Assembly (NCBI GenBank): GCA_963810775.1
Contig: CAWEOT010000009.1
Location: 62,001-126,000, forward strand
Direction of reading: 5' to 3'
DNA: 64,000 nucleotides
Source of the DNA: DATBVX01 sp963810775
GTDB taxonomy: Bacteria > Pseudomonadota > Gammaproteobacteria > Steroidobacterales > Steroidobacteraceae
The notes beneath the pieces were generated by a model. It saw nothing but the letters and a program-made list of their open reading frames with translations, made no database searches and was not told the DNA's origin. Each line of letters opens with the position of its first letter. The first letter of the stretch is position 1. Shown in pieces: positions 33,544 to 43,162 of the stretch. Both the position numbers and the translations under genes were made by a program.

Positions 33544-35068
33544 TTAGATGGCCGGATGTTTCGAGTGCCACGGGGTCGCCTGCTCGTACGCGTGACCGAT
33601 GCGGCATATCACCGATTCGCTCAACCGGCGACCCACGAACTGCACGCTCAGCGGCAGGCCGTCCGCCGAGAAACCGCAAGGCACCGACAAGGTCGGGCTG
33701 CCGCTGAAGTTGAACGGTTGGGTGTGAATGTCATTCCGGACCTGTTCGCTCCACGATTCGTTCGGTCTCTTCGTCGAACGGATCCGCCTCCTTCACTCGT
33801 GCCGTGTTCGCCATCGACGGACACACCAGACAATCGACGGTGTTCAGCATGCGCTCGAGTGACGCGGTGACTTCTGATCGAACCTTCGCGGCCGCCGCCA
33901 GCGCCGCGGGAGTGACTCGCTGACCAGACTCGAGCGCAGCGCGAAGTCCCGGCCCGTACTCGCTGGCCCGGCTCGGGAACGTCTTCGCATGGGCGGCAAG
34001 CGCCTCCACCGCACACAGGTCGAGCCAGGCGCTGCCGACTTTGCTGACGTCCGGCATGTTGACGGTCACGATGGTCGCGCCCAATCGAGTCAGTTCAGCG
34101 AGCACGTCATCCATCGCCTTGGCGACATCAGGGTCCACGTTATCGGTGGCATAGCGACGGTCGAAACCGACGCGCAGGCCCGCGATGCCTCGACCCAGTT
34201 CGGCTCGTACCGAGGGTACCGGGTCGGGCAGCGACGTAGAGTCGTGAGGATCGGGACCGGCCATCGCTTCGAACATGATGGCGGCGTCTTCCACCGTGCG
34301 AGTCATCGGCCCGACGTGATCCATGGAGGCGGCCAAGGCGAACACGCCGTAGCGGCTCACCCTGCCATACGTTGGCTTGAGCCCAACGCAGCCGTTCGCG
34401 GCCGATGGGTACCTGATCGACCCCCCCGTGTCCGTACCAACCGACGCAAAGCACAAGCCCGCTGCCGTCGCCACGCCGGAGCCACTCGATGACACGCCGC
34501 TCCACCGTGTGGCGTCCCACGGGTTCGCTGGCACCTGCAGGCCGGGAAAGTACGGACCGAACGCGCCTTCGCACAGGACGAGCTTACCGAGGATGACCGC
34601 ACCCGCAGCTTCCAGCCGCGCGACGACGGTCGCGTCGAAGTCGGGTATGAAGTCCGAGAAGACCTTCGTGCCTGCCATGGTGCGAACGCCGCGCGTATAG
34701 CAAAGGTCTTTCACCGCGATGGGCACGCCATGCAGAGGCCCGCGGTACCGGCCGGCGCGGATCTCGGCGTCCGCGCGCCGAGCGCTCGCGATCGCTTGGT
34801 CGGCCATGACCGTGACGTAGCTCTGCAAGCGCCCGTCCACCGCGGCGATCCGGTCGAGCAGTTGTTGCGTCAGATCCAAAGACTGGATCTCTCGTGCCGC
34901 GATCAGCTTGGCGACGTCCGCCAGACTCGAGTAGTGCAGCGGTCTCGTGACTTGCGAGACCGAAGAACCCGCCGGGCCGCGCCCGCACGACACTGCGGCG
35001 ACCGGTAGTGCCGCGACGCCAGCCAGGCGTGCCAGGAGTTCGCGGCGCGTCAACACGGGTTCGATCAT
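33544..35068 (-). pseudogene. TAT-exported amidase-signature enzyme, one frameshift
   Basis: This is an amidase-signature hydrolase of about 507 residues. It opens with a twin-arginine signal (LTRRELLARLAGVAALPVAA followed by VSC, a possible lipobox). Catalytic Lys is in GVPIAVKDLCYTRGV, and the Ser-Gly-rich motif SGVSSSGSGVATAAGLCFAS and TDTGGSIRYPSAANGCVGLK hold the cis-Ser and nucleophile Ser. The frame breaks near 33757: in one frame the protein stops after ERTGPE, while the shifted frame continues SWSEQVRNDIHTQPFNFSGS and PCGFSADGLPLSVQFVGRRL to a TAA at 33544. It follows the FMN enzyme by 44 bases. Loss of the C-terminal 65 residues may not kill activity, but disruption is likely. Confidence 0.7.
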
Positions 35069-35112
35069 CGTGCGGCCAGCCTATCAGCGTGACTGATGGC
35101 TCTACGCACGGC

Positions 35113-36323
35113 TCATGCCCGCCGTCGGTCGACGATGAGTGACGCGTTGATCTCGGCGACGCTGCGTGTTCCCGCCTGGCGCATGTTGCCGGCGAGCTCC
35201 GACTGCAGGATCTCGAGCACGCGCTCGACGCCTTCCTGCCCGAAGGACGCGAGTCCCCAGATGTAGGGCCGGCCGATGCCGACCGCATTGGCGCCGAGCG
35301 CCAGCGCCTTGAAAACGTCGGCGCCGCGACGCACGCCGCCGTCCATGAGCACCGGAACACGGCCGGCGACCGCTGGCGCGACTTCGGCGAGGCTGTCGAT
35401 CGATGCGCGGCCGCTGTCCTCGGCGCGCCCTCCGTGGTTCGAGACGATGATGCCGTCGACGCCGTGCTTGACCGCGAGCAGCGCGTCCTCGCGCGTGACG
35501 AGACCTTTGATGACGAGCTTGCGCGGCCAGATGTCGCGCAGGCGCTTGACGTAGTCCCAGTTCATGTCGGGCGGCGTTAGGTCGTCAACTGCCTTGACGT
35601 CGAGGCCGCGGAACATCGGCTTGCGCGCGATTTCGTCGGCAGAGCCGGGTGCTGCTGGTGTGGCAGGCGGTGCAGTCGCGCGGAATCGAGCCGTTTCGCA
35701 CGCGCGAGCGTGACGCGGTTCGTGCCGCCCTGGAGGTCGACCGTCAGCACCAGCACGGGGCAGCCGGCTGCCTCGACGCGACGAACGAGTGCCAAGGTCA
35801 GGGGCCACTGGTCGGTGGGATAGAGTTGGTACCAGACCGGCTCGCCGCGCGCGGCGCTCACGTCCTCGACGCCGGTCGATGAAACCGTCGAGAGAATCTG
35901 CAGGTGTTTCTGCGAGCGGGCCGCTTTCGCGCTCGCGATCTCACCGTCCGGGTGGAACGCACGCTGGCTTCCGACCGGATCGAGGAAGATCGGCGACTGC
36001 CAGGTCGTGCCGAAGAGGCTGACGGACGTGTCGATCCGGGAAATGTCCACCAGCCGCCGCACGCGCAGGCTGTAGTTCGCGAAGCCCGCGTCGTTGGCCT
36101 GAAGCGTCGCGTCGCCGTCTACGCCGGTCTTGAGATAACCCCAGTGAGCGGGCGGCAGCTTCGCCCGCGCGAGCCGCTCGAAGTCAAACACATCTCGCGC
36201 CTCCGCGGCGGAAGCGATGAACGGGTCGTCCTGGGCGGATGCGCGGAGCGCGCGTGCGAGACCGAAGAGTGCCGGGGCGGTAAGGATGGACTTCAGGACG
36301 CGCCTGCGTGTGGTGTCGCTCAT
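35113..36323 (-). pseudogene. TAT-exported FMN-dependent alpha-hydroxy acid dehydrogenase, frameshifted
   Basis: This L-lactate-dehydrogenase-like (LldD/glycolate oxidase) enzyme is read in two frames. It starts MSDTTRRRVLKS, a twin-arginine signal; a longer upstream frame is rejected. FMN-site motifs include FGTTWQSPIFLDPVGSQRAF, STVSSTGVEDVSAARG and VLTVDLQGG; in the second frame come LVIKGLVTREDALLAVKHGV (catalytic Lys region), IIVSNHGGRAEDSGR and VPVLMDGGVRRGADVFKALA. The frames part near 35640-35700. There the third frame reads DCTACH, a pattern seen in relatives, so two indels are probably involved. It is paired with the amidase downstream. Confidence 0.7.
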
Positions 36324-36415
36324 GGATTGCCCCTTCGATCGGGAAACAGCGATTTCAAACGCTCCCCCTTGTGCGGTAACAGTAGCCGATATACGTGTCT
36401 GCTTACGTCCGCGCT

Positions 36416-36487
36416 GAGCAACGCGCTGCTGTGTAATGGATGCCGGCACTTTATCCTTCCCGCGTTTGCTCCAGCGCGTTGTTAGGC
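36416..36487 (-). other. attC-like integron site 3
   Basis: On the minus strand R'' GCCTAAC (36487-36481) contains the TAA stop of the small membrane protein gene. It continues AACGCGCTGGAGCAAACGCG and GATAAAGTGCCGGCAT, nearly identical to site 1 over about 45 bases. The other arm CAGCGCG-side pairs with CAACGCGCTG (36419-36428). The far core reads GTTGCTC (36422-36416), which departs from GTTRRRY, so that end is degraded or its neighbour cassette is atypical. Confidence 0.6.
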
Positions 36488-36883
36488 CGCGCCGCGCTGT
36501 GTCGCATTTGTGCCTCGCGACCGGGGCGTCAAGATGGCCAAAGCAACCGCCACTATGAAGAGCGCCGGCACGTCACCTGCCAAGTGCCCCATGTGCTCTG
36601 GCTGGGTGACTGCTTGAACGGCCATGACTCCTCCGTGTACGACGCTAGACCACACGGCGAACCAGATCAGGCTCAGATTGGCTAGTGGATCACGTGCGGC
36701 CCGGATCAAGAACACGCCAAGTGTGGCGTAGATGCCAACGATCATCATCGGGTAATCCGAGTGACCGACGTGCCAAGTCCAGCCGGACGGCCAGAACATC
36801 ATAAGGGGGTAGAGGGCAAGACACGCGAGGCCACCCAAGACTAGAACGACGCGCAAATACCTGAGGCGATCGACTACGGTCAT
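36482..36883 (-). CDS. Small four-helix membrane protein, integron cassette gene
   Basis: This 133-residue protein has about four hydrophobic helices (VVLVLGGLACLALYPLMMFW, YPMMIVGIYATLGVFLI, LSLIWFAVWSSVVHGGVMAV, ALFIVAVALAILT), a tryptophan-rich first loop and a basic tail. It belongs to a set of small uncharacterised membrane proteins of the DUF6632 type by general look; this is a weak assignment. A clear AGAGGAG precedes the ATG. Its TAA lies inside the attC core GCCTAAC, the classic compact cassette arrangement. It reads intact. Confidence 0.75.
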   Translation of the reverse strand: MTVVDRLRYLRVVLVLGGLACLALYPLMMFWPSGWTWHVGHSDYPMMIVGIYATLGVFLIRAARDPLANLSLIWFAVWSSVVHGGVMAVQAVTQPEHMGHLAGDVPALFIVAVALAILTPRSRGTNATQRGAA

Positions 36884-37108
36884 AGCGGACTCCTCTTCGG
36901 GTTAGCCAACGATTCTGGTTGCGAAAGGGAGTCTGAAGGCCATCCGCGGCCCTGTCCCAGAAGGCATTCGCGAGTAGACCGACGAATACGTGCTTCTTAA
37001 ATGCGCAAACATTGCGTCGATCTTGCAGCCGTGTCTCTGCATCAACAACTTGGGTTGCAAACTCGTTCGTTCTGAATTATCCGTATGGCCGCCTTCGCAG
37101 GGTCCCGA

Positions 37109-37762
37109 CTAGCGGTTGCCCTTGCGGAACTCGAAGAACGGATCGTCGCGCCGACCGGAGATGACATTCCCGGCGGAGTCGAAGGCACGTTCGGACGACT
37201 TGAACTCCGTGGGCGTGAGCTCGATCTTCACTTCGGTGCGTGCGCCGGAGCCACCGACGGCGCGACAACTAGCCGCGGAGCTGTGCCCGGTAAATTTCTC
37301 ATCCGCGAACTCCCACTTCAGTTCGCAACCACTCGTGGTGCTTAGATCGTCGGAGACGATACTCTTGAAGATATCGGGGCGAGCATGGCCGCGAATCCAG
37401 CGTTCCGGTTCCTTGAAATTGTAGATCGTCTGTGCGATCGCCTTGTCGTCGGAGGTCTTTTCAAAACTGTAGAGCTGCTGGCTCAGGACGCGCTGCGGAC
37501 TCATCGCGTCGCTTTGCTGCACGTAGTACGTTTGCTTGCCGATGATCTTGGCCTCGACCGCCACGATGTCGAGTGCGATCGGTGCGTGAACATCGGTGAC
37601 GTTGCGAGCGAGGTCGGCATCGACCTGTGCGCGGTTGTCATAGGCGCCTGGCAGCCATTCCGCGATCCGCGCGAGATCCTCTTCCCGCAGAGCCTTGTTG
37701 TTGGCGCCGCAGCCCGAGGTCAGCAGCGCAGCGACGATCAGCAGGACCACAGCTCTGTTCAT
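37109..37762 (-). CDS. CpcT/CpeT-like lipoprotein
   Basis: This 217-residue protein has a signal peptide with lipobox (LLTSGC) and a body resembling the CpcT/CpeT fold: LARIAEWLPGAYDNRAQVDA, YYVQQSDAMSPQRVLSQQLY, then IAQTIYNFKEPERWIRGHAR. In cyanobacteria this family attaches bilins to phycobiliproteins; non-photosynthetic bacteria carry lipoprotein relatives of unknown role, probably binding a small hydrophobic ligand. GGAG precedes the start. It lies 28 bases after the S9 peptidase stop limit on the same strand and may be co-transcribed downstream. Confidence 0.6.
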   Translation of the reverse strand: MNRAVVLLIVAALLTSGCGANNKALREEDLARIAEWLPGAYDNRAQVDADLARNVTDVHAPIALDIVAVEAKIIGKQTYYVQQSDAMSPQRVLSQQLYSFEKTSDDKAIAQTIYNFKEPERWIRGHARPDIFKSIVSDDLSTTSGCELKWEFADEKFTGHSSAASCRAVGGSGARTEVKIELTPTEFKSSERAFDSAGNVISGRRDDPFFEFRKGNR

Positions 37763-37790
37763 GATTTCACTCCGTCTGCGTGTATTTCGA

Positions 37791-39857
37791 TCACGAACCC
37801 TTCAGCCACTTGTCGAGCCACGTCAGCACTTCGCGATGAAATTGCAGGCTGTTATTCGGCTTCAAGATCCAGTGATTCTCATCCGGGAAGATCAAGAGGC
37901 GACTCTCGATTCCGCGCCGCTGCAGCGCCGTGAACGCGGACAGACTCTGTCCGTAGGGCACCCGAAAATCCAGCTGGCCAGCTGTCACCATCATCGGGGT
38001 TCGCCACGCGGCGACATGGTTCACGGGGTTGAACTTCTCGTAGTTCTCCGGCTTCTCGAATTGCGCGCCGCCGTGTTCCCACTCCTCGAACCACAGTTCC
38101 TCGGTCTGGTAGTACATGCCGCGGCCGTCGAAGATGCCCGCGTGATTCACGATGCAGCGAAAGCCGTCGCTCCAGTTGCCCGCGATCCAGTTCATCATGT
38201 AACCGCCGTACGAAGCGCCCATCGCGCACGCGCGCTGGCCATCGAGCCACGGATACTTTTCCGTCGCGGCGGCGAGGCCCTTGCGCAAATCCTCGAGCGG
38301 TTTGCCGCCCCAGTCCTGGCTGATCGAATCGGTGAATGCCTGCCCGTAGCCGGGTGAGCCGTGGAAGTCGATGAACACCACCGCATAACCTGCGCCCGCA
38401 TACACCTGCGGGTTCCATCGATAACTCCACGCGTTGCCAAAGCTCACCTGCGGCCCGCCATGGACGATGAAGGCGATCGGATACTTGCTGGTCGCTGTGA
38501 AGTCCGCGGGCTTCACGACGTAGCCGTAGACCGTCTCGCCGTTCCAGCCGCTGAAACTGAATTGCTCCGGCGTCCCCATGGTGCGCGTGCCGAGCAGCGC
38601 AGAGTTGTAGTGCGTGAGGCGTTGCGGGCGTCCGCCGCCGAGGTTCACGCTGTACAAGTCGACGGGCGCGGTCAGTGACGCGAGCCCGTACACGACCGAT
38701 TGCGGCCCGACCGTGAAATCCGTGACCTGTCCTTGCGCCTGGACTGCGGCGGCCTTCCCGTTGCGCATGTCGATCGACCACAAGGCGACCTGGCCAAGAT
38801 TGTCCGCCGTGGCGTAGATGTGGCGGTTGTCAGGTGCGATCACGAAGTGGTTGATCGATCGGTCCCAGTCCTTGGTGAGTGCGCGCACGGCGCCGCTCTT
38901 CAAATCCTTCACGACCAGGTGGAAGCGATCGGCCTCGAATGCCGGACGATCCATCGCGATCCACGCCAGCGTGCGCCCATCGGCGGAGTAGCTCGGCTGC
39001 CCGTCCCAGGCCTGATTGTCGGCAGTGAGATTGCGCGGCTCGCCAGTGCCGTCCGCCGCCATCTCGTAGATGTCGAAGTTCGTCGACCAGGCCTCGGTCT
39101 TGCCCTTGATGCGGGCCGCGAACGCGACCTGCGATCCGTCGGGGCTGAAGTTGAATTCCTCATCGCCGCCCATCGGCCGGGAGGGCACGTCGGCGTCGAG
39201 TTTCCCGCTCAGGCTGACCGGCGCGCCGGATACCTTGCCGCTCGCATCGAGCTGGATCGTATAAAGATGAGCCTGCCGGCCGTCATCCCACGCGTCCCAG
39301 TGACGCACGAACAGACGATCGTGCGCGTGTCCGTGCTCCTTCGACTTGCCCGCCGCATCGACCCGCTTCGCCGTGCAGTCGAGGTCGGCGCAGTCGGGAA
39401 ACACGTCCATGCTTACGGCGAGGCGATTGCCGCGCGGCGCAACCTTGAGCGCGTTCACATCGACAGGCAGGCGCGTGACCTGCATCGCCTCACCGCCATC
39501 GAGCGACAGCCGCCATACCTGCGAGGTGCCGGAGCGCGTCGAGAGGAAGTAGAGGCTCCGGCTATCCGGCGACCAGCGCGGATTCGTGTCGTTCGCGGGG
39601 TCGCGCGTCAGGCGGCGCGGCTCGACCTTGTCGGAATCGAAATCAAGGAGCCACAAGTCCGCACGGCGCTTGTCGGCGTCCATGTCCGTTTCGTGCACGG
39701 TGAACGCCACGTACCGGCCATCGGGAGAGACCTGTGGATCGGAGACGCGATCGAGGCGCACCAGGTCATCGACGCTGAAGGGCTTCTGTTCCGCGGCTGA
39801 AGCTGCGTGAATCGTCAGGCTGCCGAGAATGGCGGCAAAGATGAAGGGCTTGTGCAT
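37791..39857 (-). CDS. S9 family peptidase, dipeptidyl-peptidase 5-like, exported
   Basis: This is a 688-residue periplasmic serine peptidase. The signal peptide is IFAAILGSLTIHAASAAEQ. PD40 propeller repeats follow (PQVSPDGRYVAFTVH, RWSPDSRSLYFLS, FNFSPDGSQVAFAA, SYSADGRTLAWIA). The hydrolase domain carries the Ser in CAMGASYGGYMMNW, the Asp in AGQLDFRVPYGQS and the His in PDENHWILKP. Overall layout matches bacterial DPP5-like enzymes that release dipeptides. The ATG at 39857 starts the signal peptide; an ATG eight codons upstream is less likely. It is a separate gene from the S9 peptidase at 10.7 kb and only distantly similar. Confidence 0.88.
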   Translation of the reverse strand: MHKPFIFAAILGSLTIHAASAAEQKPFSVDDLVRLDRVSDPQVSPDGRYVAFTVHETDMDADKRRADLWLLDFDSDKVEPRRLTRDPANDTNPRWSPDSRSLYFLSTRSGTSQVWRLSLDGGEAMQVTRLPVDVNALKVAPRGNRLAVSMDVFPDCADLDCTAKRVDAAGKSKEHGHAHDRLFVRHWDAWDDGRQAHLYTIQLDASGKVSGAPVSLSGKLDADVPSRPMGGDEEFNFSPDGSQVAFAARIKGKTEAWSTNFDIYEMAADGTGEPRNLTADNQAWDGQPSYSADGRTLAWIAMDRPAFEADRFHLVVKDLKSGAVRALTKDWDRSINHFVIAPDNRHIYATADNLGQVALWSIDMRNGKAAAVQAQGQVTDFTVGPQSVVYGLASLTAPVDLYSVNLGGGRPQRLTHYNSALLGTRTMGTPEQFSFSGWNGETVYGYVVKPADFTATSKYPIAFIVHGGPQVSFGNAWSYRWNPQVYAGAGYAVVFIDFHGSPGYGQAFTDSISQDWGGKPLEDLRKGLAAATEKYPWLDGQRACAMGASYGGYMMNWIAGNWSDGFRCIVNHAGIFDGRGMYYQTEELWFEEWEHGGAQFEKPENYEKFNPVNHVAAWRTPMMVTAGQLDFRVPYGQSLSAFTALQRRGIESRLLIFPDENHWILKPNNSLQFHREVLTWLDKWLKGS

Positions 39858-39927
39858 GTCGACTCTGCTCCTCGCAGGCAATTGGCGCGGGATTGTAAGA
39901 GGTCCCGCGTCGACGTGCAGCGATGCT

Positions 39928-41119
39928 TCAGGGTCGGGCAGCTTTCGGGCTGATCAAGGCGACTGCGCTGGTATAGCCGTGAACCTGGGTGAAACCCTGC
40001 ACGGGTCCGATCTCCCCGCTACAGAAGAAGCCCACGATTGGCAGGTCACCGAGGGAACGGCGCAGTGCGTTACTGTCGTGATCGGGGCTGCCGTAGAGCC
40101 CTGAGCCCCGGCCGACACAAGAGAAGAGGAGGGCGCCCGCGGGTGTTGCGTAGTGCTCGGCGCGATATCTGGAGAGTGCACGCTCGAGGTCCTCTGCGGA
40201 TGACAGCGCATCGCGCACGTGGAATTGCACGATGCTGTTTGCTTCGAGCTTCGCGCCTACCCACAGCGAGCCGGTCTGCGGGTCCATGCCAAGGACATTG
40301 CGAATCAGGAAATCCCCGGCCTGCACGCTCGGGCGCTGTCCCGGCATCGCGAACCCGATGGAGAGTGAATGACCGACCAGTTCGCGATCGCGCGCGCTCA
40401 GTTTGTCGAACAGGGCCGACAGCACATCGCGTGGCGCTCTGACCATCGAGCTCGCGCAACAGGTTGCCGTGACACGCGGTGACGAACATCGGGTCGCCGA
40501 TCGGGCGGCAACCCTGCGCCACGATCGAATCGACGTGCACGTTGCCGCTGAGCGCGAGGAATATGGCTCCGCTCCTGTAGGTGTTGTGGCCCAGATACAA
40601 GAGATTGCTGCCGGGCTGGCGGCCGCCGCTCGCGAGGCCACCGATCTTGAGCGAGCCGGGAAACGCACGATCGAGACCTGGCAGGATTTCCTCGGCCGAG
40701 AACGTGAAGGGATCCGTGACGAGCAGGAACTGGGGATGCTTGGCCGCTTTCACCTGCAGGGCAGCTTCCCAGGCGGTGCGTTCAGCGAATTGCGGTGGCA
40801 GATCGCTGCTCTCGACATGGCTCAGCGCCACCTCGACGCCCGGAAGAATCGCGGCGCTGATCGCTACGCCAGTTTCCTGCTCAATCTCGCGTCCGGCACC
40901 GATGACACCGCTCGCGCAGCAGCCGAAGAGCAGCGCGTCGTTCCATCTCTCCTGTACCAGGCGGCGCAGGCTCATCTGTTCCGCGCCGAAAGCACTGGTC
41001 ACGAACGCGATGACGAGATCGGGGTCCTGCGAGTCGAGCTGACGGTCGATTTGGTCGAGGGCATCGGCGACCGCGGCATCCAGCCGCTGGGCGGTGGAAA
41101 TTGCGGACGCCCACAACAT
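39928..41119 (-). pseudogene. FIST-domain signal protein, one frameshift
   Basis: The first frame gives a FIST N domain (DPDLVIAFVTSAFGAEQMSL, LLFGCCASGVIGAGREIEQE, LKIGGLASGGRQPGSNLLYL) up to LLRELDG. The second frame continues RAPRDVLSALFDKLSARDRE, FLIRNVLGMDPQTGSLWVGA and the FIST C ending VGFFCSGEIGPVQGFTQVHG then YTSAVALISP. The frames meet near 40444, where a one-base change restores a protein of about 396 residues. FIST domains are thought to sense small ligands such as amino acids. No receiver, kinase or chemotaxis gene is adjacent. The stop lies 70 bases beyond the S9 gene start. Confidence 0.72.
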
Positions 41120-41129
41120 GGATGCAAGT

Positions 41130-41798
41130 TTACGCCTGTGCTTGCGGAACCCCGAAGGCCTCCGTGACCGGATTGCGGAAGGTCTCGGCCGCGGCGGCGC
41201 GGGACCATTCTCCGAGCGCAGGATCGGCGAGCGCGACCTGCATGTAGTCGCGCGCCTCCGGCGAGACGTTCATACCATAGGTGTTGAAGCGCGTGACGAC
41301 GGGCGCAAACATGGCGTCGGCGATGCTGTAGTCACCGAGCAGCCATGGCCCTGCGCGACCGAAACGCCGGCGCGAGTCACACCAGATTTCATCGATCCGC
41401 GCGATATCGCGTAGCAGATCCGGGGTCTGTTCGACCCGCCGTCCGGTAGCGCGGATGTTCATCGGGCACTGCGAACGCAATGCCGGAAAACCGGAATGCA
41501 TCTCTGCACTCACGGAGCGTGCCCAGGCGCGTGCGGCGCGATCCTTCGGCCAGCCGCGACCGGTCTTCTCGGCCAGGTGCCCGACAATGGCGAGCGAGTC
41601 CCAGATGTGCAGGTCCCCGTCGATCAAAACGGGTACGCGGCCCGCCGGGCTGTACTTCGCGATCTCGGTACGAAATTCGTCCCGGTATAGCGGCAACATC
41701 ACTTCGGTGAAGGGCTCATCGAGATGCTTGAGAAGGATCCAGGGGCGAAGCGACCAGGACGAATAGTTCTTGTGGCCGATAACGAGCGTGAGAGACAT
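41130..41798 (-). CDS. Glutathione S-transferase family protein
   Basis: This 222-residue protein has an N-terminal thioredoxin-fold domain (LVIGHKNYSSWSLRPWILLK; the Ser pair near residues 11-13 sits at the usual catalytic position) with GRVPVLIDGDLHIWDSLAIV for glutathione binding, and a helical C-terminal domain (WLLGDYSIADAMFAPVVTRF, the hydrophobic-staple region). Zeta-like or YfcF-like GST is likely. The ATG at 41798 is preferred to an in-frame ATG 53 codons upstream, whose extra residues look non-coding. It ends 10 bases from the FIST gene start and is divergent from metZ. Confidence 0.85.
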   Translation of the reverse strand: MSLTLVIGHKNYSSWSLRPWILLKHLDEPFTEVMLPLYRDEFRTEIAKYSPAGRVPVLIDGDLHIWDSLAIVGHLAEKTGRGWPKDRAARAWARSVSAEMHSGFPALRSQCPMNIRATGRRVEQTPDLLRDIARIDEIWCDSRRRFGRAGPWLLGDYSIADAMFAPVVTRFNTYGMNVSPEARDYMQVALADPALGEWSRAAAAETFRNPVTEAFGVPQAQA

Positions 41799-41920
41799 GG
41801 GGTGCAATCCGGCGATGGCGAGGGGCGGCCAACTTAGGCGATGAGGCCCGGGGAAGGCAAGACAATTGACGCCCTCTGTGGGCGTCTCTAGTCTGCCTCG
41901 GCTCGCAGGCGGGAGTATCC

Positions 41921-43111
41921 ATGCATCCCTTCGATCCAACCGACAAGGGCCTCGCAACGCTCGCGGTGCGTGCCGGACAAACGCGCGGCGCCGAAGACGA
42001 GCACGCCGAGCCGATCTACACCACTTCGAGTTTCGTGGCTCGCGATGCCGCGCAGGCAGCGGCTCGCTTTGCGGAAACGGAACCGGGCAACATCTATTCG
42101 CGTTTCACCAATCCCACGGTGCGCTGTTTCGAAGAACGTCTTGCAGCGCTCGAAGGCGCCGCCGCTTGTGTCGCGACCGCGTCAGGGATGGGCGCGATCC
42201 TCTCGATGCTGATGGCGCTCCTCAAGAGCGGCGATCACATCGTGTGCTCGGACAGCGTTTTCGGCTCAACGATTACGCTCCTCAATCGCTTCTTTGCGAA
42301 GTTCGGCGTCGCAACGACCTATGTATCGCCTGATCCGCCGGAAAACTGGCGAGCTGCGATCCGGCCGAACACACGTTTGCTGTATGTCGAAACGCCATCA
42401 AATCCCCTCGCAGGAATCGCGGACATTCGGGGCATCGCGGCAGTAGCGCGCGAGGCCGGGTGTCTCTTCGCAGTCGACAACTGCTTTTGCACACCCGCGT
42501 TGCAGAAACCGTTCGAGCTCGGCGCGCACCTCGTGATTCACTCGGCCACCAAGTATCTCGATGGTCAAGGTCGCTGCGTCGGCGGCGCGGTGGTGGGCGA
42601 TCGCGAGCTGGTCGGGCGCGAGGTGTTTGGCTTCATGCGCAGTGCCGGGCCGAGCATGAGCCCGTTCAACGCGTGGGTGTTTCTCAAGGGGCTGGAGACC
42701 TTGAGCCTGCGCATGCACGCGCACTCGAAAGGTGCGCTCGATATCGCGATCTGGCTCGAGAAGCAAGCCGGCGTTCGCAAGGTGTTCTATGCAGGGCTGC
42801 CCTCGCATCCTCAGCACTCTCTCGCGCGTGCACAGCAATCGGCATTCGGCGGCATCGTGTCGTTCGAAGTGGAGGGCGGCCAGGCAGCCGCCTGGCGATT
42901 CATCGATGCCACCCGGCTCATGTCGATCACCGCGAACCTGGGTGATGCCAAGAGCACCATTACGCACCCGGCAACCACGACCCACGCGCGCATCAGCGCC
43001 GAGGAACGTCAGCGCGCCGGGATCACGGCGGGACTTCTACGCATATCGGTCGGGCTCGAGGATGTTGCCGATCTCAAATCGGACATTCAGCTAGGGCTGT
43101 CCGCGCTTTAA
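41921..43111 (+). CDS. metZ: O-succinylhomoserine sulfhydrylase
   Basis: This 396-residue Cys/Met-metabolism PLP enzyme makes homocysteine from O-succinylhomoserine and sulfide, the direct sulfhydrylation route to methionine. The PLP lysine is Lys211 in HSATKYLDGQGRCVGGAVVG. Other motifs are EPIYTTSSFVARDAAQAAAR, the arginine loop NIYSRFTNPTVRCFEERLAA, YVETPSNPLAGIADI, and the C-terminal SLGDAKSTITHPATTTH-type stretch (NLGDAKSTITHPATTTHARI). MetZ is favoured over cystathionine gamma-synthase by its start and the GRCVGGAVVG stretch. GGGAG precedes the ATG. Confidence 0.9.
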   Translation: MHPFDPTDKGLATLAVRAGQTRGAEDEHAEPIYTTSSFVARDAAQAAARFAETEPGNIYSRFTNPTVRCFEERLAALEGAAACVATASGMGAILSMLMALLKSGDHIVCSDSVFGSTITLLNRFFAKFGVATTYVSPDPPENWRAAIRPNTRLLYVETPSNPLAGIADIRGIAAVAREAGCLFAVDNCFCTPALQKPFELGAHLVIHSATKYLDGQGRCVGGAVVGDRELVGREVFGFMRSAGPSMSPFNAWVFLKGLETLSLRMHAHSKGALDIAIWLEKQAGVRKVFYAGLPSHPQHSLARAQQSAFGGIVSFEVEGGQAAAWRFIDATRLMSITANLGDAKSTITHPATTTHARISAEERQRAGITAGLLRISVGLEDVADLKSDIQLGLSAL

Positions 43112-43162
43112 ATCATCGAGTCACTGCGCGCGACGCGAGAAGGGATGTCCTCGCAGGCTTCC

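Noticed and set aside
33540..33550. ATCTAAC-type core at the amidase stop as a fifth attC
   Set aside because: The core fits RYYYAAC, but no matching GTTRRRY partner or paired arms were found within 100 bases.
36884..37108. Possible further cassette or attC before the membrane protein gene
   Set aside because: GTTGGCTAAC lies 28 bases upstream of the start and hints at a cassette boundary, but the cores and arms do not fit; nothing else was recognised in this stretch.
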